Of a stretch of DNA of 64,000 nt, positions 34,862-45,803 are shown piece after piece. The first letter of the stretch is position 1. Each line of letters starts with the position of its first letter. The notes beneath the pieces are model-generated. The model ran no database searches. It worked only from the letters and a program-made list of their open reading frames with translations, and was not told where the DNA came from. The DNA comes from Hippopus hippopus (Eukaryota; Mollusca; Bivalvia; Cardiida; Cardiidae), in assembly GCA_946811185.2 (NCBI GenBank), contig OX328099.1, positions 69,692,714-69,756,713 of the forward strand. The letters run 5' to 3'. A program made the position numbers and the translations under genes.

Positions 34862-35061
34862 TAACTCATAACCAAACAATCCCGAGTTTTAACGACCCAG
34901 GGGAAGAGGCCATTGGAAAACATAGATGGGAAAAGAAGAAAATGCTGGTGACCAGCATTTTCTTCTTTTCCCGTAATGTTTTCTACCCTTTCCATTTATT
35001 CGTCATGCGCAAATGCTTTCAATTCGACAAACCTATAATTTTGCTGTTTGGTAAAGGGTTG
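34862..35061 (+). mobile_element. MITE-E
   Basis: AACAATCCCGAGTTTTAACG start. The centre is GAAGAAAATGCTGGTGACCA with partner. Confidence 0.85.
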
Positions 35062-35943
35062 AACCGACTGAAACACGAAACAAACATCTTTGACAACTGC
35101 CTTGAACTATAAAAAAGTTTTAACTCTTTGGAAAGGCATTACAATCGAATAGGCGAAAAGGCTTCGAATAAGCGATGAGAATAAACGGTATGATGCAACG
35201 GTAATGGTACAAATGTAATATGATGTGAATACACCTTTTGAAAAACGCTTTTTTACATTGATGTCAATGCGTCGCCAAAATTAAGTGGAAAAATAACACC
35301 ACGGTGTTACAGAGAGCAACAACTTCGAATTCAAGCAACAAACACGACAGCATATTAATGTAAATATCTCTATTTGCTTTAGTGCCGATACTTTTCTAAT
35401 ATAATTACAAACAAGTTGGCTTCTTAAAAAAGAAGCCAGGAGAGGTCAGCATCAAGTTTTTCAGATAGTTTATTGGCTTTTAATTTCAATATATTTTGGT
35501 ACATGTAAACAAACAAGTAAAAAAGCCCCCGCGTAGAAACCTCATATGCTTTACATGACGGTCATTTGACCTTCTTGCCGCGTTTTCAAGTCGCATGATC
35601 TTGTCCAGCGGCCTTCTTTCTCTTTTTTTTTAACGAAATTCTTCTTGTTTTTTCTTCTGCTTAGATTTACTTGCTTAATGAAAAATTACAATTATTTGGG
35701 AGGTCATTTGCAGCCATGGCAAATTAATATAACAAATCTTTTGTGAAATTCGTCATATAAAAGTAAACCACGTCTATTTCCTGTTTCGGTTTTTTGATTT
35801 CGCTTTATTTACAAAACCATGACAAAACAGACTGTGTATCAGAACAATTTCGCAAGAAAAATGGATTTGGACAGCAAATTCTGTGGCAGTCTGCCTTTTA
35901 AACTCACCACTATTGGAGAGGTCTGATGAGCTCTCCAATAAGT
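35062..35943. other. no feature seen
   Basis: A/T-rich intron DNA. Confidence 0.5.
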
Positions 35944-36200
35944 AAGCCATGCTCTGTGAAAACATGCATATACAAAAAAGTATCGAACCAGGTCAGCCTG
36001 CACAGTCCGCGCAGGCTGACCTGAGTCAAAACTGTTTGCTTTTGGTAAATTTCCTGAATGTAACAGGGCCAGTCTACCTCATATATCATTCGGATGTTAA
36101 ACACAGTGGATTTTCTGGATCCATAATTATGTGATGACTTGTTTTGTGTCATGTATCAAGGAGATGCATTGAACCCCTTTTGCGAGAGCATTGTTCAAAT
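35944..36200 (+). mobile_element. MITE-A
   Basis: Complete but short of bases after the left end (AAACATGCATATAC). Confidence 0.75.
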
Positions 36201-36292
36201 ATCTTTAAACTTACCACTTTGACATAGATAGTTACTGTTTAGGGTAAGAATAGCAGAAAAGAAAAATGAGCAATATGATTGCCAATTGAAAA

Positions 36293-36845
36293 TGAGCCAT
36301 GCTGTGGCAAAAGGGGGCTTAATGCATCTCCGTGATGCGTTGTACCGATGAAGCCTAGCCCGCCCGGGTGGCTCAGTGGTGAGCGTGTCGGACTCATGAC
36401 CTGGTGGTTGTGAGTTCGATACCCGGTTGAGGCGAACTTTCTTTCCGGCGTATTTTCGCCTCTCACCTCTGCTGAAGCACGTGAGAAAAGTAGTCGGTGG
36501 CTTTGGAAAGAAAGTTGTGTTAGTACTGGTGTGAGAAAGCCAGGAAACACATGTGCGTCACCGACCGCCATGATATGACCTTAGCTGTTAAAGTGGCGTT
36601 AAACCCCGATACAACCAACCAACCAACCGATGAAGCCATCATATATCAATGGATCTATCCATAATAGCTACTTTTTTTTAAACAACTGACTCAATCATGA
36701 AGTAGACTGGTCCTTGGACGCACAGAAAATTTACCAATAGCTAAAAGTTTCGGCCCAGGTCAGCCTGCGCGGACTGCGCAGGCTGATCCGGGTCGATACT
36801 TTTCGTAAATGTATCAAGCCCTCTTTTCACAGAGCATGGCTCAAA
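36293..36845 (-). mobile_element. MITE-A split by SINE-2
   Basis: Left part to 36355, SINE-2, right part from 36625. Without the SINE and one target copy it is a normal-length MITE-A. Confidence 0.85.
36356..36624 (+). mobile_element. SINE-2, full length, with 12-bp target duplication
   Basis: tRNA-like A box (GGTGGCTCAGTGGTGAGCG) and B box (GAGTTCGATAC), body, and a CCAACCAACCAACC tail. ACCGATGAAGCC flanks it at 36344-36355 and 36625-36636. It lies inside a MITE-A copy. Confidence 0.85.
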
Positions 36846-36983
36846 TTTAATACAGCATGAGGGTGAATCGCAAGTTATTTCTGATGACAGCCGTTTTAAA
36901 CGAAACGTGTATCATTTTGTTGTAAATGTTGTTCTGTAAAGTAAATTGTTACTTAAAGAAAATGAAAAACATTGGAAGACTTA

Positions 36984-37194
36984 ACCCCTAGGCCTATAAG
37001 CGCGACTCAAGGACTTCTAGCGGACAGTATAGATCAAGATCAGGCTGCACAGAACGTGCAGTCTGATCTTGGATCTACACTGTCTGAGATAACTTTACCC
37101 AAATATACCTTTGAACTAGTATAATATGGGTTTTTACTGTCGGCTTGAAAGTTCCAGTTTACTTATTTAGCAGGATAAGAGTTAAACAAATATC
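36984..37194 (-). mobile_element. MITE-C
   Basis: TTAACCCCTAGGCCTATAAG to ATTTAGCAGGATAAGAGTTA. Dyad intact. Confidence 0.8.
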
Positions 37195-37369
37195 TATTAT
37201 TCTACTGTTGACATTAATTCTTGATGTCAGCTTTTGTGAATTACGATAGAGAATGAAATTCTCAAAAAGGACGTGGTAAAAAAAATTACGTAGTGCAAAA
37301 ACGCGCCACGTCATACATCATGGTTTAAGTCAGAATATGACCTTGACAATGCTCTATGCTACAAGGATA

Positions 37370-38461
37370 CGGTTTCACGAAAAAGCTCGAGTCTCTTATT
37401 TTGCTCCATTCGGCATACTTCGGGTGTTCCGGTGATCAAGTCTCTAGGCTGTATCACGTAGCTTGATATGCACCTACACGGTACATTTCTTCGCCGGAAG
37501 TACTCCGCTTCACCGTTCTTAAAATCGTAACACTCCACTTAGAAAGCAAACACTAGTCGCAATTTTCCGTGGGAAGCTTTCTAAATACATTTCCGATGAC
37601 AAACAGTTTGTACATTTATTTTCTAGCTTGGTCTATCAATTACGTTGGTATTTTTCAGCGATAGGTTGCTCATCACTGTGGCTGTTGTTGCCGTTGCTAA
37701 TCAATTTATAGGGCACCGTCATGGTTCAGATCATATGACTGGCGGTATTTCAAAATGGAAACCATCTTGATAAGGACGTGGTTAGATGTAGGTACGGAAT
37801 CGGTCGAGTTGTGACGAGTGATTTTCCTCAAGTCCGCTGACGGACTCATCTTCAGGTTTCAGTTAAGTACCTTGTTTGAGAAACATTTCACTAACTTAAC
37901 ATAAGTCAGGTTTTCAAATCCTAAGCTGGCATGATGTTTCAGACTCAACTCAGCAGAATAAACGGACTTAAAACAGTTAACAGACTAATGTGCATTATTT
38001 TGCCGAGTTGGGTCTGAAAGTCTGTTAATAATAGTGGAGCCGAGCATCGGTAGCTTACAGGACTTGAGAACGGTGTCGTGGGTTCGATCCCTCGCTTGGC
38101 CAATTTCTTTCCGAGGATTGATGATAGTCATTGCGACAGGATTCATTCCTCTCCCACCACTAACTATTGTGACGACGATAGTTATGTGGGAAAGCAGCTA
38201 GTGACTTGGAAAGGATATTGTGCGGAGTACTGGTAAAAGAAACTCCAGGAAAGCATGGATAGGTGCACTGGTCGCCGCGATATAACTGAAATAATGTTGA
38301 AAACGGCGTTAAACACCATACAATCAATCAATCCAATCAGTCAATCAATCAATAATATTAGTGGAATGTATTTAAAATAACGAACTCAAAACCGGAAAAT
38401 GAGTCAGTCAGCGGTTTTGAGCAAAATAAGAGACTTAAGTTTTTTCGTGAAATCGGGCCAA
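37370..38461. mobile_element. possible element with inverted ends, hosting SINE-1
   Basis: GAGTCTCTTATTTTGCTC (37390) and GAGCAAAATAAGAGACTTAA (38418) are inverted, each with a TTTCACGAAAAA neighbour. A second inverted pair CAGACTCAACTC / GAGTTGGGTCTG lies at 37940-38022. No coding content. Confidence 0.45.
38038..38352 (+). mobile_element. SINE-1 with probable target duplication
   Basis: The head GAGCATCGGTAGCTTACAGG, B box GGTTCGATCCC and a CAATCAATC tail are present. AATAATAGTGGA precedes and AATAATATTAGTGGA follows it. Confidence 0.8.
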
Positions 38462-38518
38462 GGTTCTTGCACGCGAAACGTCATTCTGTCATAACAACTA
38501 TCTCTACCACATAATTTT

Positions 38519-38665
38519 AACCCTTAGGCTGCTAACCGCGACTCGCTGACCTTTTGCGGACAGTGTAGATCAGGATCAGACCACATAACTTTGAAATAGC
38601 AATATTTGGGTGTTAACTATCAAAATGGAAATTTCATTTTAGTTATTTAGCAGGACAAGGGTTAA
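38519..38665 (-). mobile_element. MITE-C, half dyad
   Basis: AACCCTTAGGCTGCTAACCG and the closing CAGGACAAGGGTTAAA are kept. One hairpin arm is lost. Confidence 0.75.
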
Positions 38666-39273
38666 ATTAAAATCTTACAACGTACTGCATTTTATGCGTC
38701 AGACTGATTGACTGTGAAATACATTCACACACGTGTACTCTCTCTCCCCCTCCCTCTGGGCAAGGGGTCGGGGAGGGACGGGGCGGGGGCCATTGGTCAA
38801 AGTGAAGGAGCACACATTTTGTGGAGCTCAACTTTTTGGCATGTGTTAGGCCTACATGTATGTTGGATATGCAGGTTTTATTCATAATTTACAAAACGTC
38901 TCTAAAGGTTGTGGAATTTGAAAATGAGACAGAGGTTTATCGATACCCCAGCAGTTTTTCAAATATAATAAATATTTCACTTTACTTCAAGTTGTCTTTA
39001 TTCGTTGCAGCAAATTGATTGAATAAAACGACAGTTTAGAAAAAATACTTTCGCTCGTCTGTCTCTGAAACCAAACAAACACTTGAATTCTGTTTTGAAA
39101 ATAAAACGTAAAAGTATTTTATCCCCACATCTATATATGGAATCAAAATGCTAAGCCCTGGAAACCCATATTTGGTATGTTAAACGACGTAGCTCAGAGG
39201 TACTAACTGTTTAAACTATCAAAACAATAGAATGACCATTATGCTTACCTGATATCGAATATAAAAATCTTCT
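38666..39273. other. no feature seen
   Basis: Contains a G/C-rich patch (38745-38790) but no exon signal. Confidence 0.5.
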
Positions 39274-39497
39274 TTAACTCTTTCCCAAGCAATCCCTGGT
39301 TTTTACGATGCTTGGAAAGAAGGCTTTTGAAAACACTGTTGGAAAAGGAGAAAATGCTGCTAACCAGCATTTTCTCCTTTTCCCACAATGTTTTCTACCC
39401 TTTTATAGACAAAAATCGTTAGCATTACATTTAATTTGTCGTCTGCAAACGCTTTCAATTTGGTCTAGTCCAAAATTTTGTCGTTTGGGAAAGGGTT
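39274..39497 (+). mobile_element. MITE-E
   Basis: AACTCTTTCCCAAGCAATCC start, centre with CTGCTAACCAGC, end GTCGTTTGGGAAAGGGTTAA. Confidence 0.85.
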
Positions 39498-39612
39498 AAG
39501 CAGTTTATTTCTTCGAATCGATCACCTATTTATCCATTCTTTTATCCCATTCGCTATCTTATCATTTTGTCTCTAGTTAATCCCTTAAAAGCTCTGTCTG
39601 TCTGTCTGTTAG

Positions 39613-39927
39613 GTGCCGAGCCCAGTAGCGCAGTCGGTAGTGTACAGGACTCAAGAACAAGGGGTCACTGCTTCGATCCCCGGTTCGGTCAATTTCTTTC
39701 CGAGGATTGATGATAATCATTGCGACGGTATTCATTCCTACCTCACGGCGGATCATTGTTTCGACGATGGTTATGTGGGAAAGCAGCCAGTGGCATGGAA
39801 AGAACTTTGTGCGGAGTACTGGTGAAAGAAACTCCATGAACGCATGGGTAGGTGAACTGGCAGCTGCGATATAACTGAAATAAAGTTGAAAACGGCGTTA
39901 AACACCATACAATCAATCAATCAATCA
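39613..39927 (+). mobile_element. SINE-1
   Basis: GCGCAGTCGGTAGTGTACAG head, CTTCGATCCCCGG B box, GGCGTTAAACACCATACAAT then (CAAT)n. Confidence 0.8.
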
Positions 39928-39931
39928 ACCG

Positions 39932-40118
39932 TTTGACTTATCCAAATCCAGAGCATTTATAAGCGACAAACTAAATATGGCTCGAGTGATTAAATTTGTC
40001 TCTGAAAGGGTAGAAAACATTGTGGTGAAAGAGGAAAATGTTGTTAACCAGCATTTTCTTCTTTTCCAGTAATGTTTTCAAAAGCCTTCCACCTCGGGAT
40101 AGTGTGGTAATGGGTTAG
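39932..40118 (-). mobile_element. MITE-E
   Basis: It begins in the SINE-1 tail and ends GGTAATGGGTTAG. The centre is diverged (TGTTGTTAACCAGC). Confidence 0.75.
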
Positions 40119-40180
40119 TCAGTGCCCAGAGCTCCAGATAAGAGGGAGTGATGGTATTCTAAATTTATTATTTCTCTTCG

Positions 40181-40254
40181 AAACCCTATGTTGTGGGTAC
40201 TTATTAGAATCGTCTCGATGAGACGATTCTAATGAGTACCCACAACATAGGGTT
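40181..40254. repeat. near-perfect 74-bp palindrome
   Basis: AAACCCTATGTTGTGGGTAC and its complement close around CGTCTCGATGAGACG with a single mismatch. Confidence 0.85.
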
Positions 40255-40398
40255 TAATGGAGAGTAATCAATATTTTCAATTTTGAAATCAAATTCACTC
40301 CATCTGTCTGACGCTCTGATTTAGCCGCTTGCAGCCGACAAATTTTACAAGAAGGTTCACGAAGTCGTCCGCAGAAATTGTATCAGAGGGTAATTGAT

Positions 40399-40626
40399 TT
40401 AACTCTTTACCAAACTACAAAATTTTAGACTGGTCCAAACTAAAAGCATTTGCAGACGACAAATTGAAGGTGACCAAAATGAGGAAATCTGTCCTTGATA
40501 GGGTTAGAAAACAATGTGGGAAAAGGAAAAAATGCTGGTAACCAGCATTTTCTTCTTTTCCCACAATGTTTTCAAAAGTCGTCTTCCTTATTTTCGTTAA
40601 AGGTCAGTGTTGTGTAGTAAAGGTTG
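40399..40626 (-). mobile_element. MITE-E
   Basis: AACTCTTTACCAAACTACAA start and centre AAAATGCTGGTAACCAGC. Confidence 0.85.
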
Positions 40627-40843
40627 AACCCTTTACTGCACAGTGCGGACTTTAAACGACCTTGGGAAAGAAGTCTTTTGAAAAACATTGTGGAAATGCT
40701 AGTAACCAGCATTTTCTTCTTTTCCCACAATGTTTTCTACCCTATCAAAGAAAAAATTGCACCATTTGAGCCACATTGAAATTGTTGTCTGCAAATGCTT
40801 TCAATATGGATAAAGCTAAAATTTTGTCCTCTGGTAAAGGGTT
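40627..40843 (+). mobile_element. MITE-E
   Basis: Adjacent copy in opposite orientation. The left arm of its centre is shortened (GGAAATGCTAGTAACCAGC). Confidence 0.8.
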
Positions 40844-41085
40844 AAAAGGCTCATGAAAATAACTCCCATGGATAGAAATAAGTCCGAGGCATTAAATGAA
40901 TTGCCTAAAGGCAATATAACCGTAAAAGGTACATGGATTGGCACAGTTTCTATCGTGCGATCGAGTCGTAAAGCGCGAATAGTGGAAATTATGGGATCTG
41001 CCAATAAAGTTTGTATGATCATCATAGGCTGAGAGGCACTGACTCCCAGAAACTCTGACTACGAGATCCTACCAGAATCCTGCTA

Positions 41086-41465
41086 TTTGTAAATTTTCTG
41101 TCTGTCAAAGGACTGTTCTACCCCATTTTTAGTTTAAACATATTGATTTTACATCGATTGAGAAACAAGTTCTTACAACTTATACTAATCTCTCTCGATT
41201 CTGCTACCTGGGAACTATACCAGTCCTCGCGCCGAATGTGTGGGCCGATGAAAAATCCCAAAGTTGACACCCGCTCCCGAGTATCGAACTCGGGACCTTA
41301 TAGTTACGAGGCCCACGCTCTACATCACAACCACAGACACCACATTTTTTAGCCCGTTTTTATACAAAATGGATTTCATGGGATTCATAATTATATGACG
41401 ACGTATTTGGTATAATTCATCACGATGATGCATTAAACCCCACGTCACTATAGCGCCTCACATTT
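41086..41465 (+). mobile_element. MITE-A 3' part split by SINE-3
   Basis: TTTTCTGTCTGTCAAAGGAC before and TTCATAATTATATGACGACG after the SINE-3. The core is missing. Confidence 0.65.
41131..41343 (-). mobile_element. SINE-3 inside MITE-A
   Basis: Minus-strand copy of 4463-4683, with B box GAGTTCGATACTCGG. Pieces of MITE-A flank it at 41086-41130 and 41346-41465. Confidence 0.75.
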
Positions 41466-41652
41466 TTTCTGTTTGTGGGAAATAAACATTACAAAAACAG
41501 CATGCGGGTACCAGCAACAACTTGCAGATGAAATATTCCTTGTTAGTTGATGAATTTGAAAAGAATGATTGATTTTCTGGTTCATCGCAGATACGGAATT
41601 GATATTTCTGAGCTCAAATTGAGGACTCTTTGCATGTTCTCATTTTTAGACT

Positions 41653-41872
41653 TAAGGTCTACGGCCTCTAACTCATCGGTAAACATCGACTTTTTCGTAA
41701 AGGCTATTCGACCATTTTCGTTAGCTTTCGTCTTTTGATATGAGAGTTAGGGGCCGTAGACTCACTAACGCATCTGTTAGTATCGTGTAACATCGACGTT
41801 TTCATAAAGGCTATTCGGCCAATCTCGGCAGCCTCCGTCTTTTAATATGAGGGTTAGGGGCCGTAGACCTTA
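41653..41872. mobile_element. MITE-H with TTAA target
   Basis: GGTCTACGGCCTCTAACTC to GGGTTAGGGGCCGTAGACC, flanked by TTAA. Same internal duplication as the copy at 20302. Confidence 0.8.
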
Positions 41873-42007
41873 AAATATCTGCTGGGATGATTTGGTGCTT
41901 TAAAGATTGAGCCGTTGGGTTTTCAATATGGTAGACCTCGTTAGATCTTTGATCTGCATTGTCTATTTTGCTTCGACATTCTAAACAAACACATTGAAAC
42001 TACAATT

Positions 42008-42268
42008 ATTTGAACCTTGCTCCGGCAAAAGGCGGCTTTATGCATCTCCGTGATCCATGGTACCAACCAAGCCATCACATAATTATAGACCCATAACAGC
42101 CACTTCTTTTAACAACCGACTTGATCATGGGGTAGACTGGTCCTTGTGCATACAGAAAATTGACCAGTAGCGAAAAGTTTCGGCCCAGGTCAGCCTGCGC
42201 AGGCTGACATGGGTCGATACTTTTCGCAAATGCATTTAGCTCCCTTTTCACAGGGCATGGCTCATGTA
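42008..42268 (-). mobile_element. MITE-A with shortened core
   Basis: The inner dyad has no spacer (CAGCCTGCGCAGGCTGACAT). Right end GGGCATGGCTCA. Confidence 0.8.
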
Positions 42269-42644
42269 GGTTTCACTTGCAGACTTATATTATCTGGTGC
42301 ATTTATTCGATGCTCTAACGGCCAAGGTTTTGGGTTTTCAATCGGGTAAATCTCGTTCGATTCCTATGGACGGCACTATCACGTGGTAGTACCCTTTGAG
42401 TGAGGCACTAGAGAGCCTTAAAACAAAGGAATGGAATGGATAAGTGATTTGTCGGCTTGGCATGCCCCATATACTGTTAGAAGAGGACGACTGCAAGAGA
42501 GTAAGAGGCTTAGTTTGGCCGTCTTTTATCGGAGCCCAAAATATCTTACCCTGGTACATTATCTCCTGTATTAATTTCCAGAAAACAACTTTGAAAACAT
42601 GCTTGCAAAACCTAAATAATCCTTGTTGATTGATTTATAATTAA
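42269..42644. other. unassigned
   Basis: Higher-complexity DNA with short frames on both strands. No family recognised. Confidence 0.4.
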
Positions 42645-42909
42645 TTAGTCATACCCTGTGAAATGGAAGCCTTATTCATCTGCAAAAAATATCGACCCAG
42701 GTCAGCCTGCACAGCTCGCGCAGGCTGACCTGGGTCGAAACAATTTGCTATTTATAACTTTCCTGCATGCCAAATGACCATTTTACCCCCAGATCAAGTT
42801 AAATGTTAGACAAAATGGATTTTATGGATCCATAATTATGTAAAGAATTGCTTGGTCCGATACATCACGGAGACGCATTAAAACTCTTTTTGCTAGAGCA
42901 TGGCTCTTA
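42645..42909 (+). mobile_element. MITE-A
   Basis: Core GTCAGCCTGCACAGCTCGCG. It is followed at once by another copy. Confidence 0.8.
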
Positions 42910-42912
42910 ATA

Positions 42913-43132
42913 TATGAGCCATGCTCTGTGAAAATGGAGCTTAATGTAAATACAAAAATTATCGATCAATGTCAACCTGCGCGGACTGCGCAGGCTGACA
43001 TGGGTCGAATTTTTTTACTTTTGATAAATTTTGATAAATTTTGCATGTCAAAGGATCTTTCTAGAGCATGATTAAGCTTGTTGGTAGACAGAATGGTTTA
43101 AAACCTTTTTTGCCACAGCATTGCCCATATAC
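42913..43132 (+). mobile_element. MITE-A, internally deleted
   Basis: TGAGCCATGCTCTG start and core TCAACCTGCGCGGACTGCG. The right part is shortened. Confidence 0.75.
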
Positions 43133-43564
43133 AATATACATGTAATGCTATTGTGACCAATGGAGAAGTTGTAACGAGCTTATCCGACTTGTGCTGCTTT
43201 GTTGTCAAAACGATCTGCTGCAAGATGAACGAAGAAGGAAATGTTTTAATATCAGTATTTGAAAAGTACAGTCTTCGTTGGTTATATGAAACATAAGTAT
43301 CTTTTTGTATGTGATTATTTAAATGTTATTACTGTATCATTATTAAGTGACTATTATTTGTGTAATCGCTATCATTATTATAATGAAAAATTACAATACT
43401 TATAAACCAAAACTACTAACACAGAATTGTAAGGTATGATTGGAGATGGCCACGACTCCCACATACCAATTGACGTGGCAAGTTTATCTAAAAACTATCA
43501 TTTACGTATTTGCCGATCACCAACTGTTTAGATAAAATACCGGCAAATAAACATTATAATCTAA
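43133..43564. other. no feature seen
   Basis: A/T-rich intron DNA. Confidence 0.5.
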
Positions 43565-43825
43565 TTGAACCATGCTCTGTTAAAAAAAAAAGGGTTAATG
43601 CACCTCCATGATGCATTATGTCAAGCAAGTCATCAAATAATTGTGGATCCACAAAATTTCATTTTGTCTAACAACTGGGTACAATGGTCCATGAACATGC
43701 AGACACCTTATAAATAGCAAAAAGTTTCGACCCATGTCAGCCTGCGCGGAATGCGCAGGCTGACATGGGTCAGTACTTTTTTGCAGATGCATTAAGCCCC
43801 CTTTTCACAGAACATGGTTCAATTC
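43565..43825 (-). mobile_element. MITE-A
   Basis: Complete. Ends TTGAACCATGCTCTG and AACATGGTTCAA form a 5' to 3' inverted pair. Confidence 0.85.
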
Positions 43826-44102
43826 GATAGACCAAAGATACTGTTATGTAATTAGTCAACATTTTTACAGATAACGGCTGTCATACAATGATACTGTTCT
43901 GGTTGTTGCTACGAAACCCATGTTATATTTTTTTTTCTATGAAATACATTATTTGCCTTTATAATGTTTCTAAAGTATATCATTAAGTTGTTTCAGCTTT
44001 GACCTATTTTTAAAATGATAGTGTACCGAAGTATTTAATACTACCGTAATGACGGCATGTCAATAAATACACGGTAACAATTTAAACAACAGATTTTTTT
44101 TT

Positions 44103-44256
44103 TCTGTCTTTTCAGGCACATTTCGTCTACTTCACACACCGGTATATCGGGAGATATCGTATTTGACGAAATAATCCGATTACGTTCGTCAAACTTCGTC
44201 GTCCAAAGTAAACATTTCGAATACATAGAAATGGTTTTTTTTTTTTGTCTTTTCAG
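44103..44256 (+). other. in-frame tandem duplication of the receptor exon start and acceptor
   Basis: The T-rich tract, CAG and first 92 bases of the receptor exon (44257-44348) occur once before at 44116-44207, with about five mismatches. The spacing is 141 bases, or 47 codons. From 44117 the frame stays open to the main exon, so use of the upstream CAG would add 47 residues and repeat the segment HISSTS...NFVVQ with L-to-H and G-to-I changes. Bases 44208-44213 (GTAAAC) could act as a donor, but a 92-base mini-exon joined to 44257 would shift the frame. Whether the upstream acceptor is used cannot be told from DNA. Confidence 0.8.
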
Positions 44257-45295
44257 GCACATTTCGTCTACTTCACTCACCGGTATATCGGGAGATATTG
44301 TATTTGACGAGATAGGCCGATTACGTTCGTCAAACTTCGTCGTCCAAAATTTAGTCACCGAAGAATCTCAGCGATTTTGGAGGGAGATCGGCCATATTCG
44401 TGGTGACGACATAAGTCCATTCGGAATCATTTGGCCAGGGGAGTCCATTACTAGTCGTATTGCTTATGGTAAAAAGAAATACAGAGTTGTTACAAATCCA
44501 GTCAAACCATTTGTGATGGACGAAGAACCCAATAAAGATTATGACCATTGTGCCAAAGACATAACATGTGTATATATCAATAATACGGGTAAAATGGCGA
44601 CAATACAAGCATTGCGAGATTATGAAAATGGCGTGTTTAATGCCAGTAACCCGTACCATATACGGTGCTGTCGCGGCCTATCAGTGGATTTGCTCAGTAG
44701 ATTAGCCAGTGATTTAGATTTTGAGTTTAATTTGTACATAGTTTCTGATACAACGTACGGTAAAGAAATAGATGGGGAGTGGAATGGAATGGTGCGAGAT
44801 CTCATGACAGGCACAGCGCATTTTGCAGTTGCTGCGTTCAGTATAACTATACCAAGAGTAAAGGTGATTGACTTTACAGTACCATATTTTTTCTCAGGGT
44901 TCTCAGTATTATACACCGAAAAACAGAGAGCTACAAATATGCACGCGTTTCTCGAACCATTCGACGTACCGGTGTGGTTTGCAATTATTATCAGTGCGAC
45001 ATTGACGGCATTGGCAATGGGAATATTCGAGTGGAACAGTCCGTTTGGTTTAAACCCTTGGGGTAAGAAGAGGAAGCAGAACTATACCCTCGCATCAGGC
45101 ATGACCATGGTGTATTCAGTGTTGTTTGGCCACACTGTGAAAACCAAATCACCGAAAGCTTGGCCTAGTAAAGTGATGCAGAATTTCTGGGCATTCTCCT
45201 GTATATTCATCATAGCTAGTTACACGGCCAACCTCGCAGCGTTCATCGCCGGAAAGCATGCAGGAATTGTCTACAGCAGCATTCACGACTCAAGG
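44257..45295 (+). CDS. GRIN3-like: NMDA-type glutamate receptor, S1-M1-pore-M3 exon
   Basis: Continues the exon ending at 25354 in phase (one G plus 346 codons) and ends in phase 0 at GTAGGT. Order: end of the amino-terminal domain (GISGDIVFDEIGRLRSS); the linker WPGES; ligand-binding S1 with paired Cys (RCCRGLSVDLL), GTAHFAVAAFSI and the ligand-carboxylate Arg at 44855-44857; M1 and the cytosolic EWNSPFG linker; the pore loop; M3 with SYTANLAAF (45218-45244). The pore reads VYSVLFGHT, with Gly (45128-45130) where GluN1 has Asn; GluN3 also has LLFG here. A contact position that is Ser in GluN3 is Ala. The end, SSIHDSR, matches GluN1 TGINDPR. S2, M4 and the C-terminus are not seen in the remaining 18.7 kb. 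The frame reads on past the donor to a stop at 45388, which would give a truncated protein only if the intron were retained. Confidence 0.9.
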
Positions 45296-45388
45296 GTAGG
45301 TATATGTACTATTATTTCATGCTTTTCTGTAGTTTATCGAGAAATAATAGCGGATTATGGTTTGATATTTCATGGTTACGACCTGTGA

Positions 45389-45803
45389 AAAATACCGATT
45401 TCATGTTTTCTAACTCTTAAGTTGAAAGCGGAAACAGTAGTTCCAGCGCACTAGTTACCTAGATAAACAGAGTGTGCCATTCAACCAGAGGGAAATATGA
45501 ATTAATTTACCATATCTTTCTCGCGCTTTACGTAATATTGTAATGCGTTGTTATGTGGAGAGGTCCGCTACGGGGAACTATAAAAAAACAGACGTACTAA
45601 ATTTTGACGAAAGTCCCAAGAAAAAGGGGGTTAGAAGCATGAAATAAATAGAATTTTTTTTTTTCCGGTGAAAGATCGAAATTAATTCCAATCTTTCACC
45701 GAAAAAAACGAATGTCCTCAATTTATCTTTATTAAACTCATTTAGCTCCTGAGACAGACTTCCAGCAGACGGCCTTGAATACGTCCATGCAGAACCATGA
45801 TAA
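45389..45803. other. start of the next receptor intron
   Basis: Holds a short hairpin at 45666. No S2-coding sequence. Confidence 0.5.
45666..45704. repeat. short hairpin
   Basis: CGGTGAAAGAT and ATCTTTCACCG separated by a few bases, downstream of the receptor exon. Role unknown. Confidence 0.6.

Larger units (their letters stand above)
25355..44256 (+). other. receptor intron, 18.9 kb
   Basis: GT at 25355 and AG at 44255-44256 bound this intron. It is packed with MITEs, SINEs and simple repeats, listed separately. No further glutamate-receptor exon was recognised in it, and the flanking exons join in phase without one. Confidence 0.85.

Noticed and set aside
39577..39837. Frames with NFFPRIDD / GKQPVAWKE sequence at several places
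   Set aside because: They are translations of SINE-1 copies, repeated identically wherever the SINE occurs.
44231..44256. ATG at 44231 as start of the receptor frame
   Set aside because: It lies in the intron-like duplicated segment before the acceptor. The phase match with the exon at 24774-25354 shows 44257 (or 44116) is an exon border.
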